Source: Thermoplasmata archaeon (GTDB lineage Archaea; Thermoplasmatota; Thermoplasmata; Thermoplasmatales; Thermoplasmataceae). From it: 22,181 nt of DNA. The position numbers and the translations under genes are program-made. The stretch's first letter is position 1; each line of letters starts with the position of its first letter. The notes under the pieces are model-generated. The model did no database searches, was not told where the DNA came from, and saw only the letters and a list, made by a program, of their open reading frames with translations. Shown piece after piece: positions 7,940-15,588 of the stretch. The stretch is taken from contig JAKAYH010000002.1 in NCBI GenBank assembly GCA_021826835.1, positions 1-22,181 of the forward strand, given 5' to 3'.

Positions 7940-9658
7940 TTAATGGAATATGAGATTTTCCAGAGCTGTTACAAACTCAGTGGAATCTGCAATTACTCCA
8001 TAATCTGCAGATCCAAATACTGGAGCATTTGGGTCTTTGTTCACAGCGAGGATTTTCTTAGCATACCTTAATCCCACAAGATGATTGTCATGACCCGAAA
8101 TCCCTACTGCTACATATAGATCTGGTGAAATGGCGATACCGGTCAAACCCACCTGTTGTTGCCTAGGTATAAGCTTCATGTCAACGACAGGTCTTGTTGC
8201 AGCAACTCCTGCATTAAGGAGTTTGCATATATTAACCACTTTCCCAATCAATTCTCTGGATCTTGCCCCCATGCCTATTCCCATAACAAGTCTGCTACCC
8301 GAAAGTGGCTTGAATTCATCTGAAACAGGTGTAAAACTTAATTCTTTAACGTATGATTTAACTGAAGGCTCTATTTCAACTGTTTTGAAAGAGTTGTCAC
8401 TAATGCCTCTCAAAAGAATCCCAGGTCTGACTGTTGCCATTTCAGGTTTGGTTTTTGAGATTATCCTCGCAACTATACCTCCACCAAAAGCAGGTTTATA
8501 TTGTATTAGCTTTCCACCTTCATAGGATATTTTTATGCAGTCGGCCGTTAACCCAAGATTCATAGCAGCGCTGATTGTTGCAGAGACTTCCCTGCCGTTT
8601 ACTGTGGAAGGAAAAATAACAAACTCGGGCTTAATCCTCTCAATAAGTGATATGACTTCCTCACTGATTTCATCGTTTCTCTTGCTTTTGATGTAATAAT
8701 AATTATGGCATGATATACCCTTCAAGTAATCTGGATTTATATTTCCGGCTATTGACACATTAAAGCCCTCTCTTTTGGCTATACGGCTAAGCTCTGAGGC
8801 TATTTCAATTGATACCTCGGGTGAATCTAAAGCGATACCCAGAACGTTTTTTCCTATTTTTTGTTCCCCCAAAGTTAACTTTTCAAAAGATGTCTGTTCT
8901 TCTGATGCTATTTTCGCAGATTCCTGAATTATTTTTATTGCCTCATCAATATTAATAAATTTAACGTGTCTGGAACTCTGAACACTTTCTGTTCCTGATA
9001 CAATTGTTAATGAATCAGATTGACCATTTATGTTTATTCCCAGCCCTTTGGCATCCATAGTGGTGATTTTTTCCCGCATATCTGGGGTTCCATCAGGTAT
9101 CTTTCTGGCCTTGTTTATCTTTTCAGAAACAGAAATAACTATTGGCGTTGAAACTTCTATTTTTTCTATTCCCACTTCAGTCTCCCTTTCAAGAATCAAT
9201 TTTCCTGATTCTGGGAATTCGATGGACGAAACGGAGGTCGCCAGTGAATACTTTGAAAACCGTGATATTTGTGGTGGGACCTGAGAGGTCTCACCATCCA
9301 GAGAGTATTTTCCACACAACACAATATCAGGTTTCTCGATCTCAATCAATCTTGAAAGAATCTTTGATGTAGCCCAGGTATCAGCACCTCCAAATTGTCT
9401 ATCTGTAATAAGAATGCCTCTATCAACGCCCATCTTCATGGATTCATTTAGGATATCAGACGCCTGAGGAGGTCCCATTGTTGCAACGACGACCTCTGCC
9501 CCTATCTTTTCTCTTATTCGGATTGATTCCTCCACTGCTTTCTTGTCGAACGAATTTATGGAAAGGGGAACACCATCCCGTATGATCCTACCAGTCGATG
9601 CATCGAATGAGATCTTATTTACATCAGGCACCTGTTTTGCAAGCACTAATATTTTCAT
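7940..9658 (-). CDS. Fused electron transfer flavoprotein EtfB-EtfA
   Basis: A 572-residue fusion of the two subunits of electron transfer flavoprotein, which carries electrons from acyl-CoA dehydrogenases or similar flavoenzymes to the respiratory chain. The EtfB part (about 1-255) shows INSFDKKAVEESIRIRE (34-50), ATMGPPQASDIL (59-70) and the CGKYSLDGETSQV stretch (115-127). The EtfA part (about 270-572) ends with the FAD-binding signature: QQVGLTG (501-507), LYVAVGISGHDNH (514-526), AVNKDPNAPVF (538-548) and ADYGVIAD (551-558). In that signature the usual QH pair is NH (525-526). Fusion in the order B-A is known from archaea. The ATG at 9656-9658 lies directly next to the Rieske stop, so the two genes are translated from one transcript. 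No FixC/Etf-QO or acyl-CoA dehydrogenase gene is visible nearby. Confidence 0.93.
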   Translation of the reverse strand: MKILVLAKQVPDVNKISFDASTGRIIRDGVPLSINSFDKKAVEESIRIREKIGAEVVVATMGPPQASDILNESMKMGVDRGILITDRQFGGADTWATSKILSRLIEIEKPDIVLCGKYSLDGETSQVPPQISRFSKYSLATSVSSIEFPESGKLILERETEVGIEKIEVSTPIVISVSEKINKARKIPDGTPDMREKITTMDAKGLGININGQSDSLTIVSGTESVQSSRHVKFINIDEAIKIIQESAKIASEEQTSFEKLTLGEQKIGKNVLGIALDSPEVSIEIASELSRIAKREGFNVSIAGNINPDYLKGISCHNYYYIKSKRNDEISEEVISLIERIKPEFVIFPSTVNGREVSATISAAMNLGLTADCIKISYEGGKLIQYKPAFGGGIVARIISKTKPEMATVRPGILLRGISDNSFKTVEIEPSVKSYVKELSFTPVSDEFKPLSGSRLVMGIGMGARSRELIGKVVNICKLLNAGVAATRPVVDMKLIPRQQQVGLTGIAISPDLYVAVGISGHDNHLVGLRYAKKILAVNKDPNAPVFGSADYGVIADSTEFVTALENLIFH

Positions 9659-9976
9659 TTATGCTTCTACCAAAATATCTCCGTTTTCAACCTTCGTTTT
9701 ATAAGACTTCAAGGGCTCTATATCCCCAGATCCTTCTGGAGGACTTATTACTTCTCCACTTTTAGGATTGAAGGTTGCAAAATGGTTAGGACAGATTAAA
9801 GTTCCCTCATCAATAAAACCTTCAGCCAGATCATAATCCTCGTGCGTGCACAGATGGGAAGTCGCGTAATAATTTCCCTTAACATTCATTATTATGATCT
9901 CCATGCTGCCCACTTTAACCTTTGCAATATCTCCCTCTTTCAAGCTGCTTGTTTTTCCAACTTTATACCAATTCAT
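9659..9976 (-). CDS. Rieske [2Fe-2S] ferredoxin-like protein
   Basis: A soluble 105-residue Rieske protein. The cluster ligands are Cys43 and His45 in HLCTHED and Cys62 and His65 in ICPNHFA, the C-x-H ... C-x2-H pattern with a spacing like Rieske-type ferredoxins of oxygenases rather than cytochrome bc subunits; no membrane anchor is present. It would pass electrons one at a time in the cytoplasm. The frame is open further upstream to 10057, but the ATG at 9976 is chosen: it opens the fold (MNWYKVGK) and a TATA-like box lies 24 nt before it. The stop codon touches the start codon of the fused EtfBA gene, so this is a two-gene operon. An electron-transfer partnership with EtfBA, in place of the usual FixX ferredoxin, is an inference from this arrangement. 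Confidence 0.9.
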   Translation of the reverse strand: MNWYKVGKTSSLKEGDIAKVKVGSMEIIIMNVKGNYYATSHLCTHEDYDLAEGFIDEGTLICPNHFATFNPKSGEVISPPEGSGDIEPLKSYKTKVENGDILVEA

Positions 9977-9995
9977 CCATTCAAATTTAGAACTG

Positions 9996-10004
9996 TTATA
10001 AATT
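9996..10004 (-). promoter_or_regulatory. TATA-like box of the Rieske-EtfBA operon
   Basis: On the minus strand AATTTATAA is centred at about 10000, 24 nt before the Rieske ATG at 9976. An 8-bp palindrome CTCTAGAG at 10015-10022 lies just upstream of it, where an activator or the neighbouring regulator could bind. Confidence 0.6.
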
Positions 10005-10182
10005 GTTATCGTTGCTCTAGAGTTATAAGAGAAAACAAAGATTAATGACCAGCTCAAAATTTAAAATTTAACTGAGAGAAGAGAAAAAAGTGAAAAATCT
10101 ATTCAGCAGTAAAGATTCTTATGTCTTAATGAAAGGTTCAGTAATGATAGATAAATAATTCACGAAACAGTTAATAAACCAG

Positions 10183-10839
10183 TTGAAATATTGTAAGGTG
10201 AAGGGGCTCTATTCAGAATCATCTCCAAAAACAAAACTGCTTTTAACTGTAAAGAGGAATGGAGAACCATCACTTAGTGAGCTCAGCCAAATTCTTGGAA
10301 TATCAAAGGCCGCCGTTTTAAAGCACATATCAGAACTGGAAAGAGAGGGCATGCTGGAAAGAACTTATGTTCCTTCAGGGAAAGGAAGGCCTGTTTGCAA
10401 GGTATTTATAACGGAGAAGGGTCATAATGTCTTACCCAAGTCTTATTCATCTCTTGCGCTTGAAGCCCTCGAATATGTGGAGAAAAATCTCGGCTTAGAA
10501 GGAGTTTCAGAAGTTCTGCATTTGAGGTCCGCAAAAATTCTAGAAGAATACAGGAAAACCATAGAACCTATGGATGAAAGTCTTCTGGTGGATAACCTAA
10601 GGACTTTAAGGAATTCTGATGGTTACATGGCAGAAATAAAAAAATTATCAGAAAGAACATTTGAATTATGTGAATACAACTGTCCTATTCTACAAATTTC
10701 CGAAAAATATTCAGAGGCCTGCAATTCAGAAAGAGAACTTTTTCAGGATTTACTAGGGGCAGAAATAGAATCAACACACAGAATTATATCAGGTGCCAAA
10801 ACATGCAGATTCGTAATTAAATTTCAGGAGAAGTATTAG
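10183..10839 (+). CDS. SufR-like winged-helix regulator with C-terminal cysteines
   Basis: A 218-residue transcription regulator. Residues about 12-75 form an ArsR/DeoR-type winged helix: recognition helix region LSELSQILGISKAAVLKHIS (31-50) and the wing RTYVPSGKGRPVCKV (60-74). The C-terminal region carries cysteines at 163, 167, 180 and 208 and His199; the run CPILQISEKYSEAC (Cys167-x12-Cys180), the E-S-x-H segment and the final TCRFVI strongly recall the iron-sulfur cluster domain of SufR-family regulators. One of the usual SufR cysteines (near residue 194) is missing, so the cluster ligands may differ. TTG at 10183 gives the full domain; a GTG at 10198 is an alternative that removes five residues. 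It is divergent from the Rieske-EtfBA operon across 206 bp, so that operon, or itself, is the likely target. Confidence 0.8.
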   Translation: MKYCKVKGLYSESSPKTKLLLTVKRNGEPSLSELSQILGISKAAVLKHISELEREGMLERTYVPSGKGRPVCKVFITEKGHNVLPKSYSSLALEALEYVEKNLGLEGVSEVLHLRSAKILEEYRKTIEPMDESLLVDNLRTLRNSDGYMAEIKKLSERTFELCEYNCPILQISEKYSEACNSERELFQDLLGAEIESTHRIISGAKTCRFVIKFQEKY

Positions 10840-10885
10840 GAAACATCGTGATCTAAAAATATTGAAATTAATTTAAAACTGACAT

Positions 10886-11935
10886 CTAAATTATGGCTAC
10901 CGAATCTCCAAATTCATGGCCATCGAGTCCAAATGTTGAAACTATTCTGTTTAATGGCATTGATATTTGATCTCCCACGAAAGCCGAAAGGAGATCATGA
11001 TGTGAACTATCTGTATCATGAACTCCAGTAATTATCCCGGAAAGTGGGAAAACATCAGTATCCGGACCTATTTTTAACCGTGTGACACCGCTGGAACTTC
11101 TAAGTTTACCTCCACTGACCGCTGAAATAATTGCTCTTGCCACAGTAGTACCGACTGCAATAACCCGGTTTCCAGAAGCAACAGCATTTTCTATGTTCTC
11201 AATCGTATCACCGCCAACATCATAAATTTCTGGAAGAAGGACATCTGATTTCTCAAATTCCGCTCTTTCCAGTGATGCCAGGTTGCAGTGCAGGGTAATT
11301 GTTGATATGCGAACACCTTCTTTCACTGTTTTGTTTATAATTTCAGTACTGAATGGTCTTGAAGCTGAAGGATATTCCGAAGATCCCAACTTTGTCTGAA
11401 AAATGTTCTTGTAATAAGAATAATCAAAGGCTTTGGTTATTCCTTCATAAAATATTGGGCTCCCGTTCCTAAGGAGGAATTTCTGCATATCATCAATAAG
11501 ATTGGGAAAAGTCATTTCCACATACCTGGGAAACTCTCTATTCCGTTCAACAACATTAGCAATTATTTCAGTGTTTAATATTGAAAATTCCCCCTTATTC
11601 CAAGGGGCACCAAATTCAGATCTTGGTCTTATTTCTGCAAGATATTTACCATGATCAATTGGCTGTCCAACATGAATTCTGCATATTTTGCCACTGGAAC
11701 TTTCTCTAGCCCAGAGAGCAGATGGGAGCATCAAACTGTCATTAAATAAGAGTAGATCTCCAGGGTCAAGTATTTCACTGAGATAAGTGAAGTCTGGAAA
11801 CAGAGAAACCTCTCCAGCTTTTAACCTTGCAACTGCCAGTTTAACAGAACTTCTATTCTTTCCCAGAATCTCTCTGGGAACATTCTCTGTTCTCTCTGTA
11901 TTTAGGTAAAGTGAATCGTGATACAAAATTATCAC
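10886..11935 (-). CDS. Divergent QueA-like protein (SAM:tRNA ribosyltransferase-isomerase family)
   Basis: A 349-residue protein related to QueA, which in bacteria transfers the ribosyl part of S-adenosylmethionine to a deazaguanine in tRNA to make epoxyqueuosine. Family marks are LDPGDLLLFNDSLMLPSAL (56-74), the FQTKLGSS...SRPFSTEII block (179-200) at the place of the bacterial YQTVYA...AAPTAGLHFT motif, RVIAVGTTVARAI (257-269), TDVFPLSG (293-300) and HHDLLSAFVG (312-321). The bacterial AAPTAGLHFT is changed to PSASRPFST, so substrate and reaction may differ. Length is normal for QueA. The start is a GTG whose first bases overlap the stop of the SDR gene (GTGA), which implies translational coupling. 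Archaea normally make archaeosine rather than queuosine, so its role here is unclear. Confidence 0.8.
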   Translation of the reverse strand: MIILYHDSLYLNTERTENVPREILGKNRSSVKLAVARLKAGEVSLFPDFTYLSEILDPGDLLLFNDSLMLPSALWARESSSGKICRIHVGQPIDHGKYLAEIRPRSEFGAPWNKGEFSILNTEIIANVVERNREFPRYVEMTFPNLIDDMQKFLLRNGSPIFYEGITKAFDYSYYKNIFQTKLGSSEYPSASRPFSTEIINKTVKEGVRISTITLHCNLASLERAEFEKSDVLLPEIYDVGGDTIENIENAVASGNRVIAVGTTVARAIISAVSGGKLRSSSGVTRLKIGPDTDVFPLSGIITGVHDTDSSHHDLLSAFVGDQISMPLNRIVSTFGLDGHEFGDSVAII

Positions 11936-12618
11936 CTCTCCACGACACTCAAGAGTTCTCTGGCGGAGTCCAATGGGTTTTTTAGATTTTCTGGATCATC
12001 ATCGGGAAGTGCTAATCTATGCATTTCGGTATTCATATCACCAGGATCAAAAGAAACAAATCTATTTCCTATTTTCCCACCTTCAACTTGCATTATTCTG
12101 AATAGAAAATCTATTGCTGCTTTGGAAGACCCATATGGACCCCACCCAGGATATGGCGTTGAGGCAGCGTCAGAGGTGATATGCACAAACATGGTATTAC
12201 TTACAGGCTGGCGCTTCAATATCTTCAATACGAGTGAAATATTCCCGAAAAAATTGGTTTCAAAGACCGATCTGAAGTCATTCAGTTCCAGATCAGTAGA
12301 ATTAACTAGGGGTGTTTTTCCAAGCTCACCTGCATTAAGAATAACTGCATCAAACCTTTTGAATTTCTTCAGAAAGGTTTCAAGGACATTATCCAGGTGG
12401 TTTGAAATTCGCAAATCACAAACTTCTGCCAGAAGATTTTTATTTTTATTCATCAGCTTGATTTCTGATATGAGGTCAAATCGTCTTCCAAAAGTTGCCA
12501 CACTCCATCCTGCATCAAGAAAAACATCGACGCAGGCTCTGCCTAATCCTGAAGTTCCTCCAGTTATCAATACCGTTTTATTCTTTACCGTTTCTTTTCT
12601 CTCAACATAATTCTCCAT
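11932..12618 (-). CDS. Short-chain dehydrogenase/reductase (SDR)
   Basis: A 228-residue Rossmann-fold oxidoreductase using NAD(P). It has the cofactor loop TGGTSGLG (19-26), NAG in LNAGELG (95-97), and the catalytic Ser149 in HITSDAAS with Tyr162 and Lys166 in GPYGSSKAA. An Arg-Arg pair at 45-46 after the second beta strand hints at NADP preference. It resembles a classical SDR in size; the substrate cannot be deduced. The ATG at 12618 is supported by a TATA-like box at leaderless distance. The GTGA overlap with the following QueA-like gene couples their translation, so they may act on the same molecule, for instance a reduction step after a ribosyl transfer; this is an inference. The divergent neighbour is methionine aminopeptidase. 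Confidence 0.87.
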   Translation of the reverse strand: MENYVERKETVKNKTVLITGGTSGLGRACVDVFLDAGWSVATFGRRFDLISEIKLMNKNKNLLAEVCDLRISNHLDNVLETFLKKFKRFDAVILNAGELGKTPLVNSTDLELNDFRSVFETNFFGNISLVLKILKRQPVSNTMFVHITSDAASTPYPGWGPYGSSKAAIDFLFRIMQVEGGKIGNRFVSFDPGDMNTEMHRLALPDDDPENLKNPLDSARELLSVVER

Positions 12619-12636
12619 GGGAATTCATGCTGATAC

Positions 12637-12647
12637 ATTAAATAAAC
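12637..12647 (-). promoter_or_regulatory. TATA-like box of the SDR/QueA-like operon
   Basis: On the minus strand GTTTATTTAATG is centred about 24 nt before the ATG at 12618. It shares the short divergent region with the aminopeptidase promoter. Confidence 0.55.
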
Positions 12648-12694
12648 AAAACGGTTAACAAAATAAATTAAAAAGGGTTTTGTCTGAACAGATC

Positions 12695-13579
12695 ATGACC
12701 CATAATATGGATCCATACGAAAAATCCTGTATTATCAAAGCCGGAAAAATTGGTAAAGCAGCACTTGAATTCGCCCAGACTCTAATAGAGCCTGGATCAC
12801 TTCTTCTTGAAGTTGCAGAAAAAACAGAAAATTTCATCAGAGAGGAAGGGGCACAACCATCCTTTCCGCTTAATCTCTCCATAAACCATGAGGCAGCACA
12901 TTACACACCATCACCTAATGATGGGAAGAGATTCAAAACAGGTGATCTGGTAAAGGTGGATATTGGTGCACAGGTAGACGGATTTATCTCAGATAATGCA
13001 GCAACTGTTGAGGTTGGAGGAACAGGAAATTATTCAAATCTCATTGATGCTTCAAGAGAAGCTCTAGATGCTGCATTGAAAGTATTGCGCCCAAACATTC
13101 CAATAGGAAGAATAGGTAAAGCAATTGGTGAAAAGATTAACTCTATGGGATTTAAGCCGGTGAAGAATCTTGGGGGTCATGGAATAAACCGTTTTGACCT
13201 TCATTCAAGAATTTTCATTCCAAATTATGATGATGGAAACGGAGCAACCATAACCCCGGGTACGGTAATCGCAATAGAGCCTTTCTCGTCCACGGGGATA
13301 GGGATGATCCACAATGGCCCTGGTGGGAATATTTATATTATGAGCGGTACAAAGCAGGATAAGAAGGACCCAGTATACGGAGCATTCAATATGCTTCCCT
13401 TTGCAGAGAGATGGATTACCAATTTAATCCCTGATCATACTGCATATCTTAAGAAGATGATGGGGAAGAAACAGATATCACAGTTTCCCGTACTTAAGGA
13501 GCATAGTGGGGCTATGATATCTCAGGCGGAACATACCATACTTGTCCTAGCCGACGAAATAATTGTTACAACAAAGTGA
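12695..13579 (+). CDS. map: Methionine aminopeptidase, type II
   Basis: A 294-residue metalloprotease that removes the initiator methionine from new proteins. The five metal ligands of the pita-bread fold are visible: Asp89 and Asp100 in KVDIGAQVDGFISDNA, His162 in NLGGHGIN, Glu195 in IAIEPFSS and Glu279 in ISQAEHTI. His70 in AAHYTP is the conserved substrate-binding residue. The helical insert after His162 (about 215-275) marks the type II (archaeal/eukaryal) class. TTG at 12680 and ATG at 12707 are alternatives; the TTG lies too close to the AT-rich box near 12661-12670, and the ATG at 12695 gives a short leader. It starts divergently from the SDR gene. Its stop overlaps a possible 29-codon ORF by four bases. 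Confidence 0.95.
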   Translation: MTHNMDPYEKSCIIKAGKIGKAALEFAQTLIEPGSLLLEVAEKTENFIREEGAQPSFPLNLSINHEAAHYTPSPNDGKRFKTGDLVKVDIGAQVDGFISDNAATVEVGGTGNYSNLIDASREALDAALKVLRPNIPIGRIGKAIGEKINSMGFKPVKNLGGHGINRFDLHSRIFIPNYDDGNGATITPGTVIAIEPFSSTGIGMIHNGPGGNIYIMSGTKQDKKDPVYGAFNMLPFAERWITNLIPDHTAYLKKMMGKKQISQFPVLKEHSGAMISQAEHTILVLADEIIVTTK

Positions 13580-13665
13580 ATATTGTAAGACTTAAATCAA
13601 ATCCGGGTCGCACACAATTCATAGTTAAGGAAATCAGTAAACTAAAAGAAAAGGTTAAAGATTAA
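13576..13665 (+). CDS. Possible small ORF coupled to methionine aminopeptidase
   Basis: A 29-residue open frame begins with GTG overlapping the aminopeptidase stop (GTGA), the same coupling arrangement as the SDR/QueA-like pair. The peptide is basic: MNIVRLKSNPGRTQF at the start and a Lys/Glu-rich helix-like end (IVKEISKLKEKVKD). I do not recognise it. It is short, so it may be chance; conservation of the frame and of the overlap in relatives would support it. Confidence 0.3.
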   Translation: MNIVRLKSNPGRTQFIVKEISKLKEKVKD

Positions 13666-13702
13666 GCCTAAACATTTACATCGTTGCCGAGAATAACAAT
13701 AC

Positions 13703-15346
13703 ATGACTCATATAATTAAAGAAGAGCGAGATCTCAAATTTATTTACACAAAGATCAAGGATGGTTCTTCATTTGCTGTCTCTGGCTTTAACCTATCAAC
13801 TTCTCCAGAATATCTGCTTCTAAAACTATTTGAAACCTATGAGGAAACCGGCCATCCAAAAGATCTATTCCTCATTTCAGACAGCTCTCCCGGTTCACCA
13901 GGGAGAGGACTTGACATAATAGCAAAGAGCATGTATGACACAGGAGACTTTGGATTTTTATCAGGAATATTGTCACCTTTCCTTGCTTTTACTCCGTGGA
14001 TGGAGAAGATTGTGAGGGAAAACAAAATAGAGGGGTATACTGCAAGCATTGGAACAGTAGCCCACTGGCTCAGGGAGATCTCAGCATCGAGACCTGGACT
14101 TATTACAAGGGTAGGGCTTGGAACTTTTCTGGATCCGAGAGAATCCGGATCGAACCTTAACGATCTGGCAAATAAAAAGAGGAGAGTTAGCCAGGAAATC
14201 ATAACAATAGATGGTCAGGAATTCATTTTCTTCAAAGGACCTCAGCCTGATTTCGCGCTCATTAGAGGGACAACTGCTGATGAAATAGGGAATATGAGCA
14301 TGGAGAAGGAAGGGATCTATGGGAGCATATTTCCAATGGCACAGGCTGCTAAAGCCCTCCCAAATAGAGGGATCGTATTTTCACAGGTGGAAAGGATAGC
14401 AAAGTTTGGGACGATGAATCCCAAGGCTGTACACGTACCCGGACCACTCATCGACTATGTTGTAGTTTCTCCAGAAATGTATTCGTGGCAGGGAGGAAAC
14501 CTTGAGTTTAATCCAGGTATCTCCGGAACCATAATCCCTCCAGATCCACCGAAAAGAGAACCATCAGGAGATTTAACATTCAGGGATGTGATTATACGAA
14601 GAACTGCGCAGGAAGTTGCGGGCGTAATCTCTGAAAAAAAGGGACCTATTATAGTAAATTTTGGAGTAGGTATGCCCGCAGAAGTCCCAATGGTGTTAAA
14701 TGATGAGGGGTTGAAGGACTATGTATATTCAACCGTGGAGGCTGGACCATGGGGAGGGGTACCACTGCAGGGCTCAGATTTTGGGCTTTCAATGGGGCCC
14801 TTTGCAATAATTCCTCTTCCCGATCAGTTCACTCTCTATGAGGGGGGAATGATTGATCTGGCGGTTCTTGGTTTCATGGAAGTGGATCCATATGGGAATG
14901 TCAATCCATCATCACTCCCAAATAAAATAACCGGCCCAGGAGGCTTTCCCGTCATAGTGTCAGGCTCTCCAAGAATCATTTTCTCAGGGGCTTTCACCTC
15001 AGGAAAACCTGACATAAAAGTTACCATGGATGGATTAAAAATAGTTAGGGACGGTGGAAAGAAGTTCGTAAAGGATCCATACAAGATACTATTCTCCACA
15101 AAACAAATGAATGGAAGAAAGAAAGAAGTTACATACATCACAGAGAGGGCAGTATTCAAGCTTATCTCAGGAAACCTTACACTAGTTGAGGTTGCCCCCG
15201 GGGTCGATATTGAAAAAGATATAATGAATATGATGGAATTTAGACCAAATGTCTCTAAGGCTATAAATGAAATGGATAGAGCAATATTCCTTAACTGGAG
15301 ATTAGGACTCTCCAAAAAGGGACCCAGACATCAGCAAAAAATCTAG
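13703..15346 (+). CDS. CoA-transferase, fused two-domain (acetate/acetoacetate type)
   Basis: A 547-residue family I CoA-transferase with both halves in one chain: N-terminal domain (about 1-285) and C-terminal domain (about 292-540). It moves CoA between carboxylic acids, such as acetate, acetoacetate or propionate. The catalytic glutamate is Glu346 in YSTVEAGPWGGVP, matching the VExGxxGG motif of fused enzymes such as YdiF and propionate CoA-transferase; NFGVGMPAEVP (319-329) is the conserved oxyanion-forming segment before it. Length is normal for the fused form. The substrate cannot be told from the sequence. The ATG at 13703 has an AT-rich box (CTAAACATTTACA-like) about 29 nt before it. 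It stands alone between the aminopeptidase and the phosphate transporter; a 242-bp gap follows. Confidence 0.9.
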   Translation: MTHIIKEERDLKFIYTKIKDGSSFAVSGFNLSTSPEYLLLKLFETYEETGHPKDLFLISDSSPGSPGRGLDIIAKSMYDTGDFGFLSGILSPFLAFTPWMEKIVRENKIEGYTASIGTVAHWLREISASRPGLITRVGLGTFLDPRESGSNLNDLANKKRRVSQEIITIDGQEFIFFKGPQPDFALIRGTTADEIGNMSMEKEGIYGSIFPMAQAAKALPNRGIVFSQVERIAKFGTMNPKAVHVPGPLIDYVVVSPEMYSWQGGNLEFNPGISGTIIPPDPPKREPSGDLTFRDVIIRRTAQEVAGVISEKKGPIIVNFGVGMPAEVPMVLNDEGLKDYVYSTVEAGPWGGVPLQGSDFGLSMGPFAIIPLPDQFTLYEGGMIDLAVLGFMEVDPYGNVNPSSLPNKITGPGGFPVIVSGSPRIIFSGAFTSGKPDIKVTMDGLKIVRDGGKKFVKDPYKILFSTKQMNGRKKEVTYITERAVFKLISGNLTLVEVAPGVDIEKDIMNMMEFRPNVSKAINEMDRAIFLNWRLGLSKKGPRHQQKI

Positions 15347-15496
15347 TTCCATGTAAAAGCAATTAAATAATTTGCCCTAACATTAAGAAAAATAATCCGC
15401 TTAAATAAACAAAATTTTCTCTCTTCATAAATAGGTCACCTAAGCAATTTTATAGCTGAAAAATCAATTGTTTAATTATTGGCTCCGGTTATTTTT

Positions 15497-15550
15497 GTAT
15501 ATAGAATAATTACTGTATATATAGCAATATACTAATCTATATACTATATC
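15497..15550. repeat. TATATAG-type repeat array upstream of the phosphate transporter
   Basis: GTATATAG (15497-15504), GTATATATAG (15515-15524) and the inverted copy CTATATAC (15537-15544), with a further partial CTATATC at 15544-15550, lie 38-92 bp before the transporter start and just upstream of its TATA-like box. The spacing and opposite orientation suggest a set of operator sites; AT-richness of the genome makes chance copies possible. Confidence 0.45.
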
Positions 15551-15558
15551 GGTAAACC

Positions 15559-15567
15559 TTATTATAC
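15559..15567 (+). promoter_or_regulatory. TATA-like box of the phosphate-type MFS transporter
   Basis: TTATTATAC is centred about 26 nt before the ATG at 15589, so the mRNA is predicted to be leaderless. A purine stretch GGAAGGA at about 15578-15584 just before the start could act as a ribosome binding site if transcription begins further upstream. Confidence 0.55.
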
Positions 15568-15588
15568 TACTATACTTGGAAGGAATGT

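Noticed and set aside
9977..10057. 27-residue N-terminal extension of the Rieske protein
   Set aside because: It would cover the predicted TATA box at 9996-10004; the ATG at 9976 fits both the fold start and leaderless spacing.
11918..12610. A 230-codon plus-strand frame opposite the SDR gene
   Set aside because: It is antisense to a well-supported SDR gene, has no protein family features and shows the low-complexity Ser/Phe bias of shadow frames.
14836..15315. A 159-codon minus-strand frame inside the CoA-transferase gene
   Set aside because: It lies wholly antisense to a gene with a clear catalytic motif and has no recognisable domain.
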